A stretch of 64,000 nucleotides of DNA from Neodiprion pinetum (Eukaryota > Arthropoda > Insecta > Hymenoptera > Diprionidae). This document shows, piece by piece, positions 24,607 through 38,200 of the stretch. The notes below the pieces were generated by a model. That model was not told where the DNA came from. It worked only from the letters and a program-made list of their open reading frames with translations, and searched no databases. The translations under genes and the position numbers were made by a program. Location of the stretch: contig NC_060237.1 in assembly GCF_021155775.2 (NCBI RefSeq), forward strand, positions 21,350,970 to 21,414,969, given 5' to 3'. Position 1 is the stretch's first letter; the number at the start of each line of letters is the position of its first letter.

Positions 24607-24621
24607 GGGGGGGGGGGGGGG
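24607..24621 (+). repeat. Poly-G tract
   Basis: Fifteen consecutive G, then T and four more G. It could form G-quadruplex structure and is error-prone for sequencing. Confidence 0.9.
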
Positions 24622-27600
24622 TGGGGAGGCGGAGGCTGACGGGGTGCGCGTCGGGCGTTTCGAACCTGCAGCGGATCAAGGGGAGCTAGGCTCCATAGCT
24701 GGCCGCCCTCTCAGGCTCGACTTCGTTATTGTTATTAAACCCGCTCCGCTATCGCCTAGGTAGGTATATATCTCTGCCCACGTTCCTTATACACCATCGA
24801 AATCTCTATATCCAACCTTTTTATCGGGCTCTCTTTTTCTCTCAGCAGCTCCTCAACCCCGAGCGTCTCTCGATCTATACTCTTACATTCTCCCACCTCC
24901 CCCGTTCTCATTTAATCCCGCGCTGCACGCAGACTGTTCTTTATCAATGTCGTGGCATTAAAAGATTAACTCTGTCGATTCTTTCGTCGTGGCATTCGAT
25001 CAATTTTACATCAAATAACAGGAATGTACATTTTTCGTCGATACGTCCTCGATGGCGAAAAAAAATCCATTACTTAAATGTCACGCGAGGACATCGTGTA
25101 TCGCCGTAAAACTTCGCGGTGGTTCAATGGAACGGCATTCTTGACTTCTGTCACTGACTTATGCATCTCGACCTGTGAAAGTATAATAGTATTTCCGGTG
25201 CGGGCGTGGCAAGCCCTGCAGGGTGGCCAACAAAGGGATTAAACGTGCATTTAAGCTGAGACCTTCATTCAGCCGCGCCATTGGCCTATTAGGCGACCGG
25301 CTCCCCAAGGTCGTTTCTATAGCCCCGGCGCTCTTTTGATATACCTACCTACCGACTACCGTATAGTTCGCTATGTCTACTCCGTATAATGCCCCAAATT
25401 CGCTGGGCTACCGGATTGAATTCGGGGCAAAAACCAAAAATGGTGAAACCGAAAAAATATAATGCGAGCTTGCAGATTTTTCTCACTCGTAGATGAGTGT
25501 TCTTGATTTGATAATCCAATGGAATCGTTGAGATTTTCGAACATTCGAAAATTCTATGGAGGAGGATTTCCGATTCACTCCCTTTTCGTGTGTAAGAATA
25601 TAATCCAACTCACGCAGGCTGCTATGGGGCAAAGCTGTTCACGGTACCGGAAAAATGTCGTGCACCCTTATTATTACAGGAAAGAATAACAAGACGACAG
25701 CAGAGATACAATATACGGATACTCGAGGAGCATACGCGTATACTGTATGCACCTGTAAATTTTACCGCTTGTAGGCGCGGTATAATGACGTGGTGTTACA
25801 GCGATTTGAGAGTGTAGGTTCGTCCATACGTTCGTCCGACGTTGGGCGCCTTGTTTGTTGAGACAACAGCCGAGAGCCAAGTGCCAGACAGCTTGTCTGG
25901 TAGTGGTGAGACGACCGTGTGACGTCACTGGGAAATGTTTATAGAATAAATAGAGACGCCCAGTGATCCGGGCTACGAAGAGACTGATTGCTGTCGTCAA
26001 TAAAGAAAATAACAAGATGTAGGTATACATATATACCTGTATGTATATCCATGTGCGAGCCGAAGAGAAGAGGAATGGGCAAAAAAAATTCGGGAGAAAA
26101 TAAGAGGAAGCTGGAAAGCTGGACCGTCTCCGTTCCTCCTCCTGTTTACTCCCAGCTTTTTTCATCTTCTTCCTTACCTTACCCCCGGATTTGACGAGTT
26201 TTTTGCTTTCTCTGTTTTCAGGAATGAAAAAAAATTCACCCGCCCCACCACCTTGAAATCTGGAGGAAATATTACGTTTCTAGCAGGCGACACTTGTACA
26301 CACACTTATGTCACACCTACATGTCAACGGTAAGTCTTTTCCTTACGTCCGACAACTGTACGACTATACCGTACTTGCGTATCGTATATTCAGCTCTCCA
26401 GCTGAAACATCGCTACCCATTTTCACGCGGTACGAGAAAACTATCGTTTCCAAGATTCTGGGTAGGTACGAAGATAAAATGCAGAAATTGGAGGAACTTT
26501 ATATTCTTAAAGTCTAAAGAACACTTTCAAATTGTGCTCATTGAAACAATTTAAATTTCCACTCGTTATTGCGATCAAATAGCCAAGTGTCCCAGTACTG
26601 GTGCCGTTACCCTATTATGTGTATAGAAAAATTATCGAAAAATGAATAGATAAACCAAATGAACCTTGATAAATTTTCAATCCATTCTTTATTTGTTTAC
26701 GAAGAAGTTTCACGTACGTAAACATACAAAACTGATCGACGCCAATTGGACCAGATTTGAAAATGTAAAGTTAACAGTTATCGTCCGAAGAGTTTCACCC
26801 ATAAGGTGAGCATAATCTGAGGTTATTTTAATGTTCTAGCGCATTAGAGAATCGAACGCGCAGGGCCGACGCCTGAAACATGCATATATGTATAAAACCG
26901 AACTCGTAGAATCACGTGGTTCGTCTGCTTTATGCTCTGGCTCCAATAAAATTCCCAATAATAATGTCGAATGTTTTCCGATGCACCATATTTGATTTAG
27001 TGTCGGCCATTTTGTGATCACATATCTGCGTCGTAAATCTCGCCACAGTGGCGCCACCGCATAAAAATATCAAACGTCGATGCGACCCCCACCCCTCCTC
27101 CTCCCCGGCCGTTTCTCTCTCACCCCCATTTTCTGTCCCAACGTGAAGAATTACTCCGGTTATACATTTCGCCTGTCCGTGTGTGTATGTGTGTGTATCA
27201 CACGCCACACAGCGGATAGATTGCTACCTGCCGACTCGGAGCTTCGCCCAGCTGTAATTGTCTTCGACGGTTGGTGTCGAAAATAAAAAACCTGTTTGGT
27301 CGGGATCGTTTATTTTTTTTTTTAGAAATTAGGAGACCGGGAACGAAAGGAGAAATAAAAATGGCGAAAAATGTCCAGGGTAATGCGTAAGAATGGGGAT
27401 GGTCCACATTCGGCGCTACTTGAGGTCAATCGATTCTTTTGCGGTCGTGAGACGATGGCGCGCGGATGTGTAAGGCACCAGGGAGAAGTCATCTTCAGCA
27501 GGGGGGCGGTGTCACGGACCGTGATTTATTTGTTGGTATCTAACGCTGGCGTTTCTTCGGTCCGTTATATATTTTTCAACCGCGATTTCTTAGCCCGCAG

Positions 27601-29920
27601 CCAAAACTCCACCACCAAACCTTTCCCCCTTCGTACCACCTACCCTCAATTTCTCACCACCACTTTGTCCCCGATCTATAAGCGCAGCCCGGGACTTTCT
27701 GCGGCGTGGGATGAAATCCTATAAAACTTGGTATAAACACGCTTAATGGAAGTTCTCATATATATGTATACAGAATTCCAAAATACGCTGTAGCAATGAA
27801 GGTGAAGTTTTTTTTTTTTACCAACAAATTATCACGAATAGCAATAAGTGTTAAAGTCTTTGGTAATAAAGTTGCAATATTTCTTGAATTTTACCAATTT
27901 TTTACTCGTTACCAATTAACCCTTCAACTCCCTATGAAGCAGATGATATCACGGTATCCTGGGAAATGCACAACTTTTGAGTAAATCGAGTTACGGTGTT
28001 CTAATTTACTACATTTTGAAGACCTTATACTTTCTCGTGGTGTAAAACTGAAAAAGGGAAGATCATATAAACTGTGTTTTCTTCAATATTGAAGTAGAGA
28101 AATTAATAATATACATTCTAGCGAATAAACTTTCATTGCGGTTAGTCTCAATATTTTCCAAAATCCATTTGGTAAGGCGAAGAACCGCAATTTATTTATT
28201 CTCTTTAAAGGAATGTCGAACCTTCGTCAAGTATGGCAAATCGTATTTTACAATTCTTACTTTTATAGAGTAGTAAAACCTCTTTGAACTTTGGCAAATA
28301 GTAGAGCTTATAATTGGGCTAGTGGATTGACAATTGAAAGTTCAAAAAATTTACGATAAATATAGAAAATATCTAGTTTAGATTCAATAGCGAACCATAA
28401 TCTGAAATCCTTTGATGACTAGCTGGAAATGCTTTAGTATTTCCGTCGATTTTCCAAACTCTTCTCTGCGAAACAATAAGAACAAAGATAAGCCTTATCA
28501 TTTTCCAAAGTTTGAACAAATTTCATTACTTAGGCAAACAGAGAATTTTGAAATGCGATATACCGTATTTCACGGTGGTCCGACATTCCCTTAAGATAGA
28601 ATGAGTTTTTTTTTATTATCCTGGGCCATCACGGGTTCGTTATTATAATTCGATTTCAGATCAAATCAACTTATTTTAGTTCAATATCAGTTGAATTAAA
28701 CAGTGCATATTTGGTCACATTAATCACGGAAGAATTAGAACTTTAACAACGCAGCTCTACACTTTTATCTTCGAATCCACACGGATCTTGAGGAAGATTT
28801 TCCTCACCCGTGATACGCGACTGATAACGAGTACAGCAGAGAATAATTCCTCTCTCTTGCAAATAAAGACGCAATGGTTCCGGAGTGTTTGGCGTTGGTT
28901 TTTAAGCAAGCTGAAACCTTCGTTGGAATAAACTGAAACGAATGGCGTGCGGAGGTTCGAAGTCGGTTGGTGAAGGCGAACGCGGTGCAGGAAACGGAGA
29001 GGAAACTGAGAGAGTCGAGAGATCTCGAAGTCGGGATGAGGCAGTATATCGTAGTTATTGTCCATTACGAGGCGCGCCGCGGCCATCCATGCCACAAACT
29101 TACTTTATGATATTGCTACCCGGTTTCTCCTACCATACACCCCCTAAGCAATCCCCGCTCTGGCGAACCACCATCAGCTAGCTTCTTCTTTTCAGCCACG
29201 TTCTCAGAGGCATGATCACGCGCCGCGACCAGCTTACCACTCTGTTTTTAGCCAGCCCGAAACCCCTAAGAACTAGAATTCAAAAGCTCGATGTTCAGCA
29301 GTGATGAATATCGTGACCAGCACCATGCATAATTGCTTTACGAGTGAAGGAGGTTTGACGAGATGTATCATAATGTGCCATGTGTAAAAATTAGGCGCCT
29401 GGAAACATCAACAGTCCAGCCAAGTTCACTCGAGCATTCGAGTGTATGTGCGAATTGATAACCGATTAAGTCACGTGTCTATGTGTCTGAGTCTATGTTC
29501 AATTCAAGTGATGGCATCAGGGTAGTTCGAACCTGGACAAACCTGACGGGTTCTCGTTTTACAAATTGAGAAATCTCATCGGTGTACGAGTAGGTATAGA
29601 AACGAAGGCAATAAATGCGGGGGAATATCAGTGGATAAATTATGACGTACGTTTGAACGGTATACACCTATTCTACACGTTGTGTGTCTGGGGTGGCTCT
29701 GGGACAGTATGGAGGGTTTGAAGCGTTGGAATAACGCGGAATACCGGACGGGTGAACGGTGGGATGGGTCTCGTGGCGCGACCGGAGTAACGACCAATTA
29801 GATAACAAACGTCAAACAGTAAAACCCGTCATGTTTATACCGAGGGGAATAAAAGCCAACATCTATTCGTTGGCTGCTGCAGTGTACCGCTTCCAGCCCG
29901 AGAGAAGAGGAGAGGAGAAG

Positions 29921-29960
29921 AGTGGAGTGGAGTGGAGTGGAGTGGAGCGGAGCGGGGCGG
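29921..29960 (+). repeat. (AGTGG)n minisatellite
   Basis: About five AGTGG units grading into AGCGG and GGCGG variants, preceded by an AGAGG-type purine run. Confidence 0.85.
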
Positions 29961-32900
29961 AGGGAAACGGACGGTGGGTGGAGGCCAGGCTATAAAGTAG
30001 CAACTATAGCTGCGGAACACTCTGCTGTCGATATGTATTTGTTACACATATACACGCATCAAACCACTTAGGAGCACAAGACTCACATTTTCTCGCTTTC
30101 ATTCTCTCTCCCTCTTTTTATGCATACGCGTCTGTGTAAATGCTTGGATGGATAGATACCCGTTTACAGAGTATGGCTATCGCCTACGCATTTCGTTTTA
30201 GTAGGATCCATACAGATATACATGGACATAAATGATCAGCCATGATCTGATTGCGAGTGGAAGTTACGATGGCAAATCAAAAGACTTCATCGCTGTACTC
30301 AGAGAAAGTGAACCTCTGGCTAATAGGGTATGTTATTGAAATGTCAATTTGTTCGTTAACTTTTAAATGATTAGGACGCTGGTCAGTCGAATCCAGAAAA
30401 GTATCCCGCCGCTATACTGACAACGAGGTATTATTTTCCGGATGCATTATGGATTCGATGAAACATCTTCAAGAGCCTAGCCTCTCGAATCAACTTCTTA
30501 TTCCGAAAGCTGGAGACACGAATTGCGTGAGTGACCGGTACGAATCTATATACACTATTCTATCTAGTCGTGGTGAAGGGTGTTGCGCGTACACAAACTT
30601 GTGCGTTACATGTGAGTGCAGACGCGACCCCGAAGAGCGTTCCCCCGTCTATAGATCATAGGGCGATTCCCCTGCTGACTTGTTATTAAATTAATCCTTC
30701 GTTTAGCCAAATTGATGCATTGATATCACAGAGTACTCGTAACTCATAACCCCGTCCCTCTCGCCCCTCGTAGTTCGATGGAAAATGTATGTACACAGAT
30801 GCGTAAGTACGCGGATGTGTCCATCCCCATATCGATGCGCGCACATGAACGCGAGCAGTGTGGATGTGGCCGGAGGGTTTAGCCGCGAGCCCGTTCCGCC
30901 TCGTCCTCCCGACTATCCGCTGTTTATTATAATGTGATTGTTTAACATTTTGCCAAATAAACCCCTCGCTTGGTCCCGCTTAATGATTTATTGCTCGGTT
31001 GTTTTTAATCGCAGCATCACGATGACGTCATTAAGATAAATGTTCACTGCTCCTGCCGCTCTTGGGATGACGTGCCATGCCTCGCTCCGTGCACTCGATG
31101 TGATTTGTACTTTCATTAACGGATTACGTTTTAACTTTGAGATTAATGAAACCGGGACGTCGAAAGGACGGCGTTGTTTATCGGGCGGATCGGTGCTTCG
31201 ATAATTAAGCACAGTGGAAAACCATAACTGAAACAATAATTAGCGACTGCATCGTAAACTTCAGAACGTCGTATCGATGCAACTGCAGTGGTAAAATCAA
31301 GAACTTTACGCTTGGTTTAAATTTCACGTGTTTATTTATACCCGAGTGTCGAGTCAACAGGAAGGATATATATAAATGTTCAAATTACTTTCGCACCTTG
31401 TTCATAACATGTTCCTATTCACGTCGTATGCATGCTGAAAAGCATGATGCAGAGGAAAATTTATTGTAGCTCAAGTAATTCGATCACTTCGAATCCACAA
31501 TGGCCGAGGTTCATTCGGTCACGTAAATGGGAAGCGGATATCGGGATGATCCTAGCAGCTCGCCTCCGCAAACCGGACCTCGTTTATTGAAAACATCAAT
31601 TCTTAGGAATTCAATTGTTCCTAGTCGACGCGGAGAAATCCTTGGTGGTCTGGTTGACTCCGCCCCCGGGACCCCGAAGCTTCGTCGCCAATCTAATCAG
31701 GAACATCTTTGAAAAGGTTGTCTCCGAGGCTAGCCGAGTCGGAAGTTAGAGGGGAATCCGAACTTGGCAGGAAAGACCTCCCTACATGATGGGGGGACCA
31801 AGGGACAAAAACACTCTTGAGGTTTTTACACGGATTTCATTGATCGTAGATAAAACAAGATGGATAACTCCAGGAATTACGTTACATTTCAGGATGGCCG
31901 CATACTTCACTCTCAATTTTTATCAGCCATATCAGGATTATATGGATATTACCGATACTTGATCCTCGTGCAGTCTTATTTGCTTATCAATCGAAAATTT
32001 GACAAATGGAAACGACACAAAGAGCGAATAACGTGTCATGTAGATTTTTTACGCGGCTGCAACACGTTAACGCAGGTATTTACTAACCTAACGCACTTAT
32101 TCACGGCATTCCTCGCGATGAGAACAGACACTGAAGAGGCAGACTGACGTCCAAGTGGGCATCGCGCGAAGGTTTTCTCATGAGCGAGCCGGCGCACAAG
32201 ACGAATGGAGAACTCGAAAGACCCTCTCGGAGGCATCAGCGTCTGACAAACTGGCCACAGACTGCCTTCCATTCTCTGTCTGGCCACATTATCTGACCAT
32301 TGCGGACAGCCTGGTCATCCGTATCACGAACGGCGGGCGGATGTCTCTCGCTTACGTCCCGACACGGTAGGTTCGACAAAATTGTTTTCCACCGGCCCGA
32401 GACCAGCCGCAGTCAACGACCTTTGTTTTTGGTAATGGGGAACGAGGCGAGGGAGAGAAATGGAGGTGAGATAGATTAAGTGGTTCGAGTTACACCTTAC
32501 GAACGTCCGATGTTTAACCAAACGATGGAAGATGTAAAGGCACTTGGCAAACTTCAATTCATTTCACGAGAACTCCCAAATTTTTGAAGATATAAGACGA
32601 AGTGAAAGATTGAGCGGTAGCTTAAAATTACTCAGGGAAAAAGTTTGGGATTTTGAATATCGACTATAACTCGTCATTATCCGATTGAACCATGGTGAGA
32701 ACGTTGAAAAACCTCAACTCTTCGTACATTGTGTAACGCGAGTAACAAAATGGTGGCTCTTTTCGAGGTGGGAGCTGGAAGAGCTCGTCCGGGAAGTTGA
32801 GGGGATCCGGGAGTGAAGTAGTTAGTAACGCAATGGAGTGAGGACGGTCCTTTTGCGCGGCGCGGCGGGCGGGGTGGACGGCGAAGCTATGATAACGTAT

Positions 32901-35209
32901 AAAGTAATTAAGGACATCGGGCGACACCGGGCGCTGAGGGTTGGGGTCGGCGGTAGCGTCAGGCAGGTTGGGGAATGCGACATTTACATAGTAATTAAAT
33001 CGCGGTACGAAGCGGGCCCGTTTGCTCGTCCGTCCGCCCCGCGGCCCAGATACACAAGCGCAGCCTCCGGCTCCAGAGCCATTACAGACGCATTAGATTA
33101 CGGTAAGCACTTGTTTATGGGGGGAAAGGGGGACGGGGCAGGGCCTCCTTCCCAGACTCTGGAACTCGACCCTCTGGAGAAGAGCCACCGTCTACCTCGG
33201 CGATGCCGGAACACCGGAGCCCAGCAAGCTCACATTTTTTTCATTGCAAATCTCTGAAGATACATCAGGTACCCGAGAACGAGGATCGGGTTCGTTTCGG
33301 AACTCGCGAAGCCTGTGTACTCGCCGATTCGTTCGACAAACGTGCTCGATATATCTCACACCTCGTTCCGCCAACGAGGTGAGGAGCTGCGATGTAACAA
33401 AAAGTCAATTCAACTCTGCACCACGAGAGAGAAGCAATCAGGATACACGGACACGGGCACTGCCTCGTCTTTTATCGCGGTCGTCTATTTACTATTTATA
33501 TTCACGGAGTGGCCAACGATCACTGAAGAGTTTTTCGGAGAGCTGTTAGATTGGGTCCAAAACCCAATCATCCCCCAAAAGGAGGACCTGCAGGGTGGAA
33601 GGTGGAAAATCCAGGCTTTTACTTTGAATACCGCATTGACTAACTTATCTAATCTAATTTAAATGCCAACGAGGGGGTGCGCCTCGCGTTTACAGCTTAC
33701 TGTGCGAGGCAACTCGAACAAGGGAGAGCGAAGAACAGAGTGATAGAGGGAGGGGCGGACAAACCGCTGTGCAACGCGGCAAATTGAGTGCTGAATCCGG
33801 GATTACATCGCGGCCGCTTCGAAGCCGAAGCAAGGGTGTTGCCGGTGGGGTAAAACTCCACCTAGGGGAGCCACGCGGCCTTACTCGACGTGGCCATCTT
33901 CACCCACCATCCTCCTCCCTCCCCGCTATTTTCTCCATTTTTTAAAATAGGATCGTCTACGATTACGGTCTACTTCTCTTTACCTCGAAGAGTGCTTGCT
34001 TGTCGCCACAAGCTGTTGAAGGTACCCCAACGTATGCTCTGATTCTCAGTGTTTATATAATTCTGTCGTGTGTAATGGTGCATAAAAAAATAATGAAAGA
34101 CTCGCACTGGATGACCTTACTCAATCGATTTTCGTTGCAAATTCTTCAAGGGTCCAATCGTAATAGTATATAATATACACGGACGGGAAACTGGTGAACC
34201 AACCAAAAGATTGGGAAGGTGATAGCGTCGGGTGTTTAAGGATCTCGGTAACCGAGGTGTTTCGGACTAATTAATTGCGTGATTAAACAGACTGAACCAG
34301 GCTGCTGGTTGCCTCGTATAATATCTCATTGGATTACGATGCGAATCGAGGGTAGATAATCTTTAGCCCTTGTCTTCCTTCCCTCCCCTCGCCGAAGAGA
34401 ATTCGTCGTCGAAGTCGAGGGAGCCTAGCGTCGCGGATTGAAACTAGATACGATGTACCTACTCACGTATTGTACATCGCACGCACGGGACTGAAAAAAT
34501 AAATTGCCCAATGCCATTGAGGAAGAAATCAGAATTACGAGATCGAAATCAATCCCCCCATGTTACAGACGTTTAATGCGCGAGGCTGCAAAACACACAT
34601 TCTTGTTTATAACGGAAGAATAATTTTCAAAGCACAATAGAAAATTAGACGGGGATATTTTTTTTTAATAAGGTACTTTATAGATATACAAAATCCCGTT
34701 CGAAACATTTCTGTTCGGATCAGTGTTGACGACAGCCAGATATCGTTTAAAATATGAAGTCTTCTACTAATTCCGTGGATTATAAGAATCCCGGTTATTA
34801 ATTCGGATGAATATAAATTCAGTGACGCGCTGAAGTATATTTTTTCAATAAACTCCGTAGAGTGGAATTTTAATCCGTTGTCTCTGAACCGGCCGCGATA
34901 TAAGAAATTATATTCCATAATTCTTTTTCCTCAATTCTTCAGCAGTGGATTCGGTATATAATCTACATTTATCATCATTTAAGTGTGCATTTGATTAGTG
35001 TTCAATAATATATTTCTTGTCAAACAATATTCTGGCGAAATCGTTTATACTAGATTTTTAATTTCAGTCGTTCCTGCGCATATAAGCTGACGAACGTCTT
35101 CCCTAAAAAACCATTTTAAAACTAGAAACCCAAAAGCATTAAACACGTATCTTCTGAGCTACGTAGCGCGAATGGTGAGCAATAGCTGCCTGAGAACGAC
35201 GGCAGTGCA

Positions 35210-35290
35210 GTTACTCGGTCATTTGTCGAGCAGCCCGGCGGTCGTTGCATATTTACATTTTTATTAAAAACATTTACAAGTCTGCACAGG
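35210..35290 (+). promoter_or_regulatory. Candidate regulatory block, upstream copy
   Basis: Contains a 22-base core (35248-35269, beginning CATATTTACATT and ending TTATTAAAA) and, five bases later, TACAAGTCTG. The same two blocks in the same order and orientation occur at 53792-53825, inside intron 3 of the homeobox gene. The TTTTATTA within the core is a Hox/Caudal-type site. It lies about 7.9 kb upstream of the start codon. A regulatory role is inferred from the repetition and its position. Confidence 0.45.
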
Positions 35291-38200
35291 CAGACAGCTC
35301 TACTGTGTGAGCTGTGCGAGCTGAGGCGACATTCAATTATCTCGGTAATCCCACAATTATAGTCACCGGATTTACCACACGACCCCCTATATCTCGGGGG
35401 TGGCGCACCGCTTCACCCCCCATAACCCATCCCCGCGTCACCGTGCAGCCGCAACTTTAGAAGTCTAGGTGGCTATGACGCTCGCATGCATCACCCATGC
35501 ACTCCGAACACAAACCAGACTCACGTTTGAGATTTAGTCCATGGCGTAGATAAAAAAAAAAAAAAGATCTTCCCGCAGTGTCTTCAAGGGGCTTGAGAAT
35601 TAATGTTGGATAACGAAAAGCTTCCCTCTGTTCGTATAAATAAATAAATAAGTGAGTGACCGAACGGGCAAATCGTTAGATAAAGTGAAATCTTGCGGTT
35701 TCAAAGAGAATTCTGCCGCCGAGGGTTGGATGTTGTTTTGGGGTTTGAAAATTTATTCCGCAGGCAAGGGGGCGCCGTTGGCGAGGCTGTTTCCCCGAAT
35801 CCGCAAATATTCGCTTGATCTCCGTCATCGATCCGATTCCGCAGCCTCGCGTAGCGTCGTCTTACAATTAGCGGTTCAAAACTGCAAGGTTTAACCGACG
35901 AACAACTGCAAATGCGTTCGCGAATAACGCGAACCGCGAACGGCCGATAACGGGGCGGATAAAAATCGAGGGCAATAAATTCATATTACACCCAGAAAAG
36001 TCTGATAAATCAACGTCATACGGTTGGTAAGCGCAAATATTTACACGAGTTACGTATTTCGGCTTGCCCTGGTCTCGAGCTTCCTGTTTTGTCACCCTGA
36101 TTGGTCCCTGCGTTATGTAGACACACGCAATCGACGAGAACGAAAAAATGATCTCACTTGGTTTTGTAAACTGCTGAAACGCTTGCGGACATTCATTAGA
36201 TCGCAGAATGATCGAATCGCATATTGTCATCATGCTATGTCCCTACAATAATAGACCTACGCAGATCTACCTGATGCTGAAATTCGCTCACGCTGACCGT
36301 GAGAAGAGCAAATATTGTTCTATCTGGATGCTGCGGAACCAACGGACGGATCCTTGTACATTATCAATGCAGAAGATGTCAGTCTCTCTGTGAAGTCGCA
36401 GGAATTCAACAATACTAGGAGGTAAATCGCGTGCAGAGGATGAACGACTGCAGCACGCCCGGGTCGTTTAAAAAAGCAACTATACGCTGGATGGCTTCAG
36501 GGCATGATCAGGTCAAAGGCAAACAGAAAGATTTGTCCTCGGATTTGTCTACGTCAGGTTCATCTGGTAATGCGATTTCTAACGACTAGGCCGAGTCGAG
36601 CCGGTAGCCCGTTTGACTCACACCGGATGCACGGGGCATTCATCGAGCCTGAGGGTGAGAGGAATGCCTTTCAGGTGTGCGACGGCGAGGGGAGGAGAAA
36701 TCGCTGGAAGATGGAATAAGGGGAGGAAGTGAGAACCTCGAGGAGGGGGAGGAGGAGGCAGGGCGGGTCCTCGGGCAGTCCAAAGGGATCACAGGGATGA
36801 AAGGTATAAAAGTTAACAAGGTTTTAGATCCACACGATAAAACCGGACCCAACCGCACCTTTGTGTTTATACCGTTTGCGTTTCATTCAAATCCGGATTC
36901 GTACCTGCTCTCTGTATACTGTATACCTATATGTGCATGTTGTACCGACTATCAACGTGGTTGCATGCTGGTGAGTGTATCATGGATTTGTCACTTGGGA
37001 TCTATCCATCAATCTCAAGCTTCGTCGATCGATCCGATTGTACCTACTTAGAGGCAATTATCTTACTGGATTATTTTTTTAAATACAACAGTTATCGTTT
37101 AACCGCGGTATTAATCAATTATTACGCGGTCGATTTTGGTTCTGAATGGCTTTTTCATCACCGCACAAGATGTTTTTTTTTTTTCTTCATTACAAATTAC
37201 TCAGATTCAATTATGTCATGTCCATAAAAATTCAAGAGACCTGACGAATTTTGGTATAAAAAATTGTAACGAACTTTTTATAATTACATCAAGTTTTGTA
37301 AAATGAGGAATAATTACATCAATATTATACTTAGACAAATGGTCAGATGAAGTAATTTTGTATGAAATATTGAACGGAAGTTTCGACTGACAATAATGGA
37401 ATATAATTCTTATCTTTTTGAGGTTTCATCTGTTGAAAATAGATGTTGATCCAGTTAATTTTGAGTCGTCAGTTTCGTTATATATTGTTCAAATTTATAA
37501 TTTGTACAAGTATATAGCAAATAACTTTCCCAGCAGGGTTCGAAGAAATAGCAAACAACGTGTAATTAAAAGTATACATCGATGATTACTTCTTAATTTT
37601 GAGTCGTCACTCACTGTAATTTGTACGTTATTTGATAGACGGATACTGAACGACTGACCGCCAGCGCAACCTCACGCGCGACCAACACCACACGCATACG
37701 TGTGAATACATGTACACGATGTCCAGATTCTTGCAAAATGAAACAATAGTGCGATAAGCGTTTTCTTTTTCAATGTATCATTTCGACATCGAGGTATCCA
37801 AGTTCACTACCGACAGCAGAAGGAAGAAAAGCGATCAATTTCACTCGTTAAATCCACGCTTGTGTGGAAAAAAGCTTGTTTGAATATTGGTAACGAAGAA
37901 TGTGTGGCCATGCCTCGTAGAGAGCGTTGGTATAAATCCCCGAGGAAAAATACTAATTAAAAAGTTTGACGATTTCGAAACGATAATTACTGCAGTAGCA
38001 CGTGACTGTTTGTACATAGTAGCTCGGAATGCTCCGGAGGGACAAACGTCAGCGCGGTGTAAGACTTGTTCAATTAGCAGGCGAAGAAAACGAAGTGTAA
38101 TAAGCGAAAGAAGAAAGAGAAAGTAAGAGAAGAAGCAAATAATAAAAGAATTGAATCTAAGAAGAAAAAAATAAAAAAATAAGAATTTCTCTTCAACTGG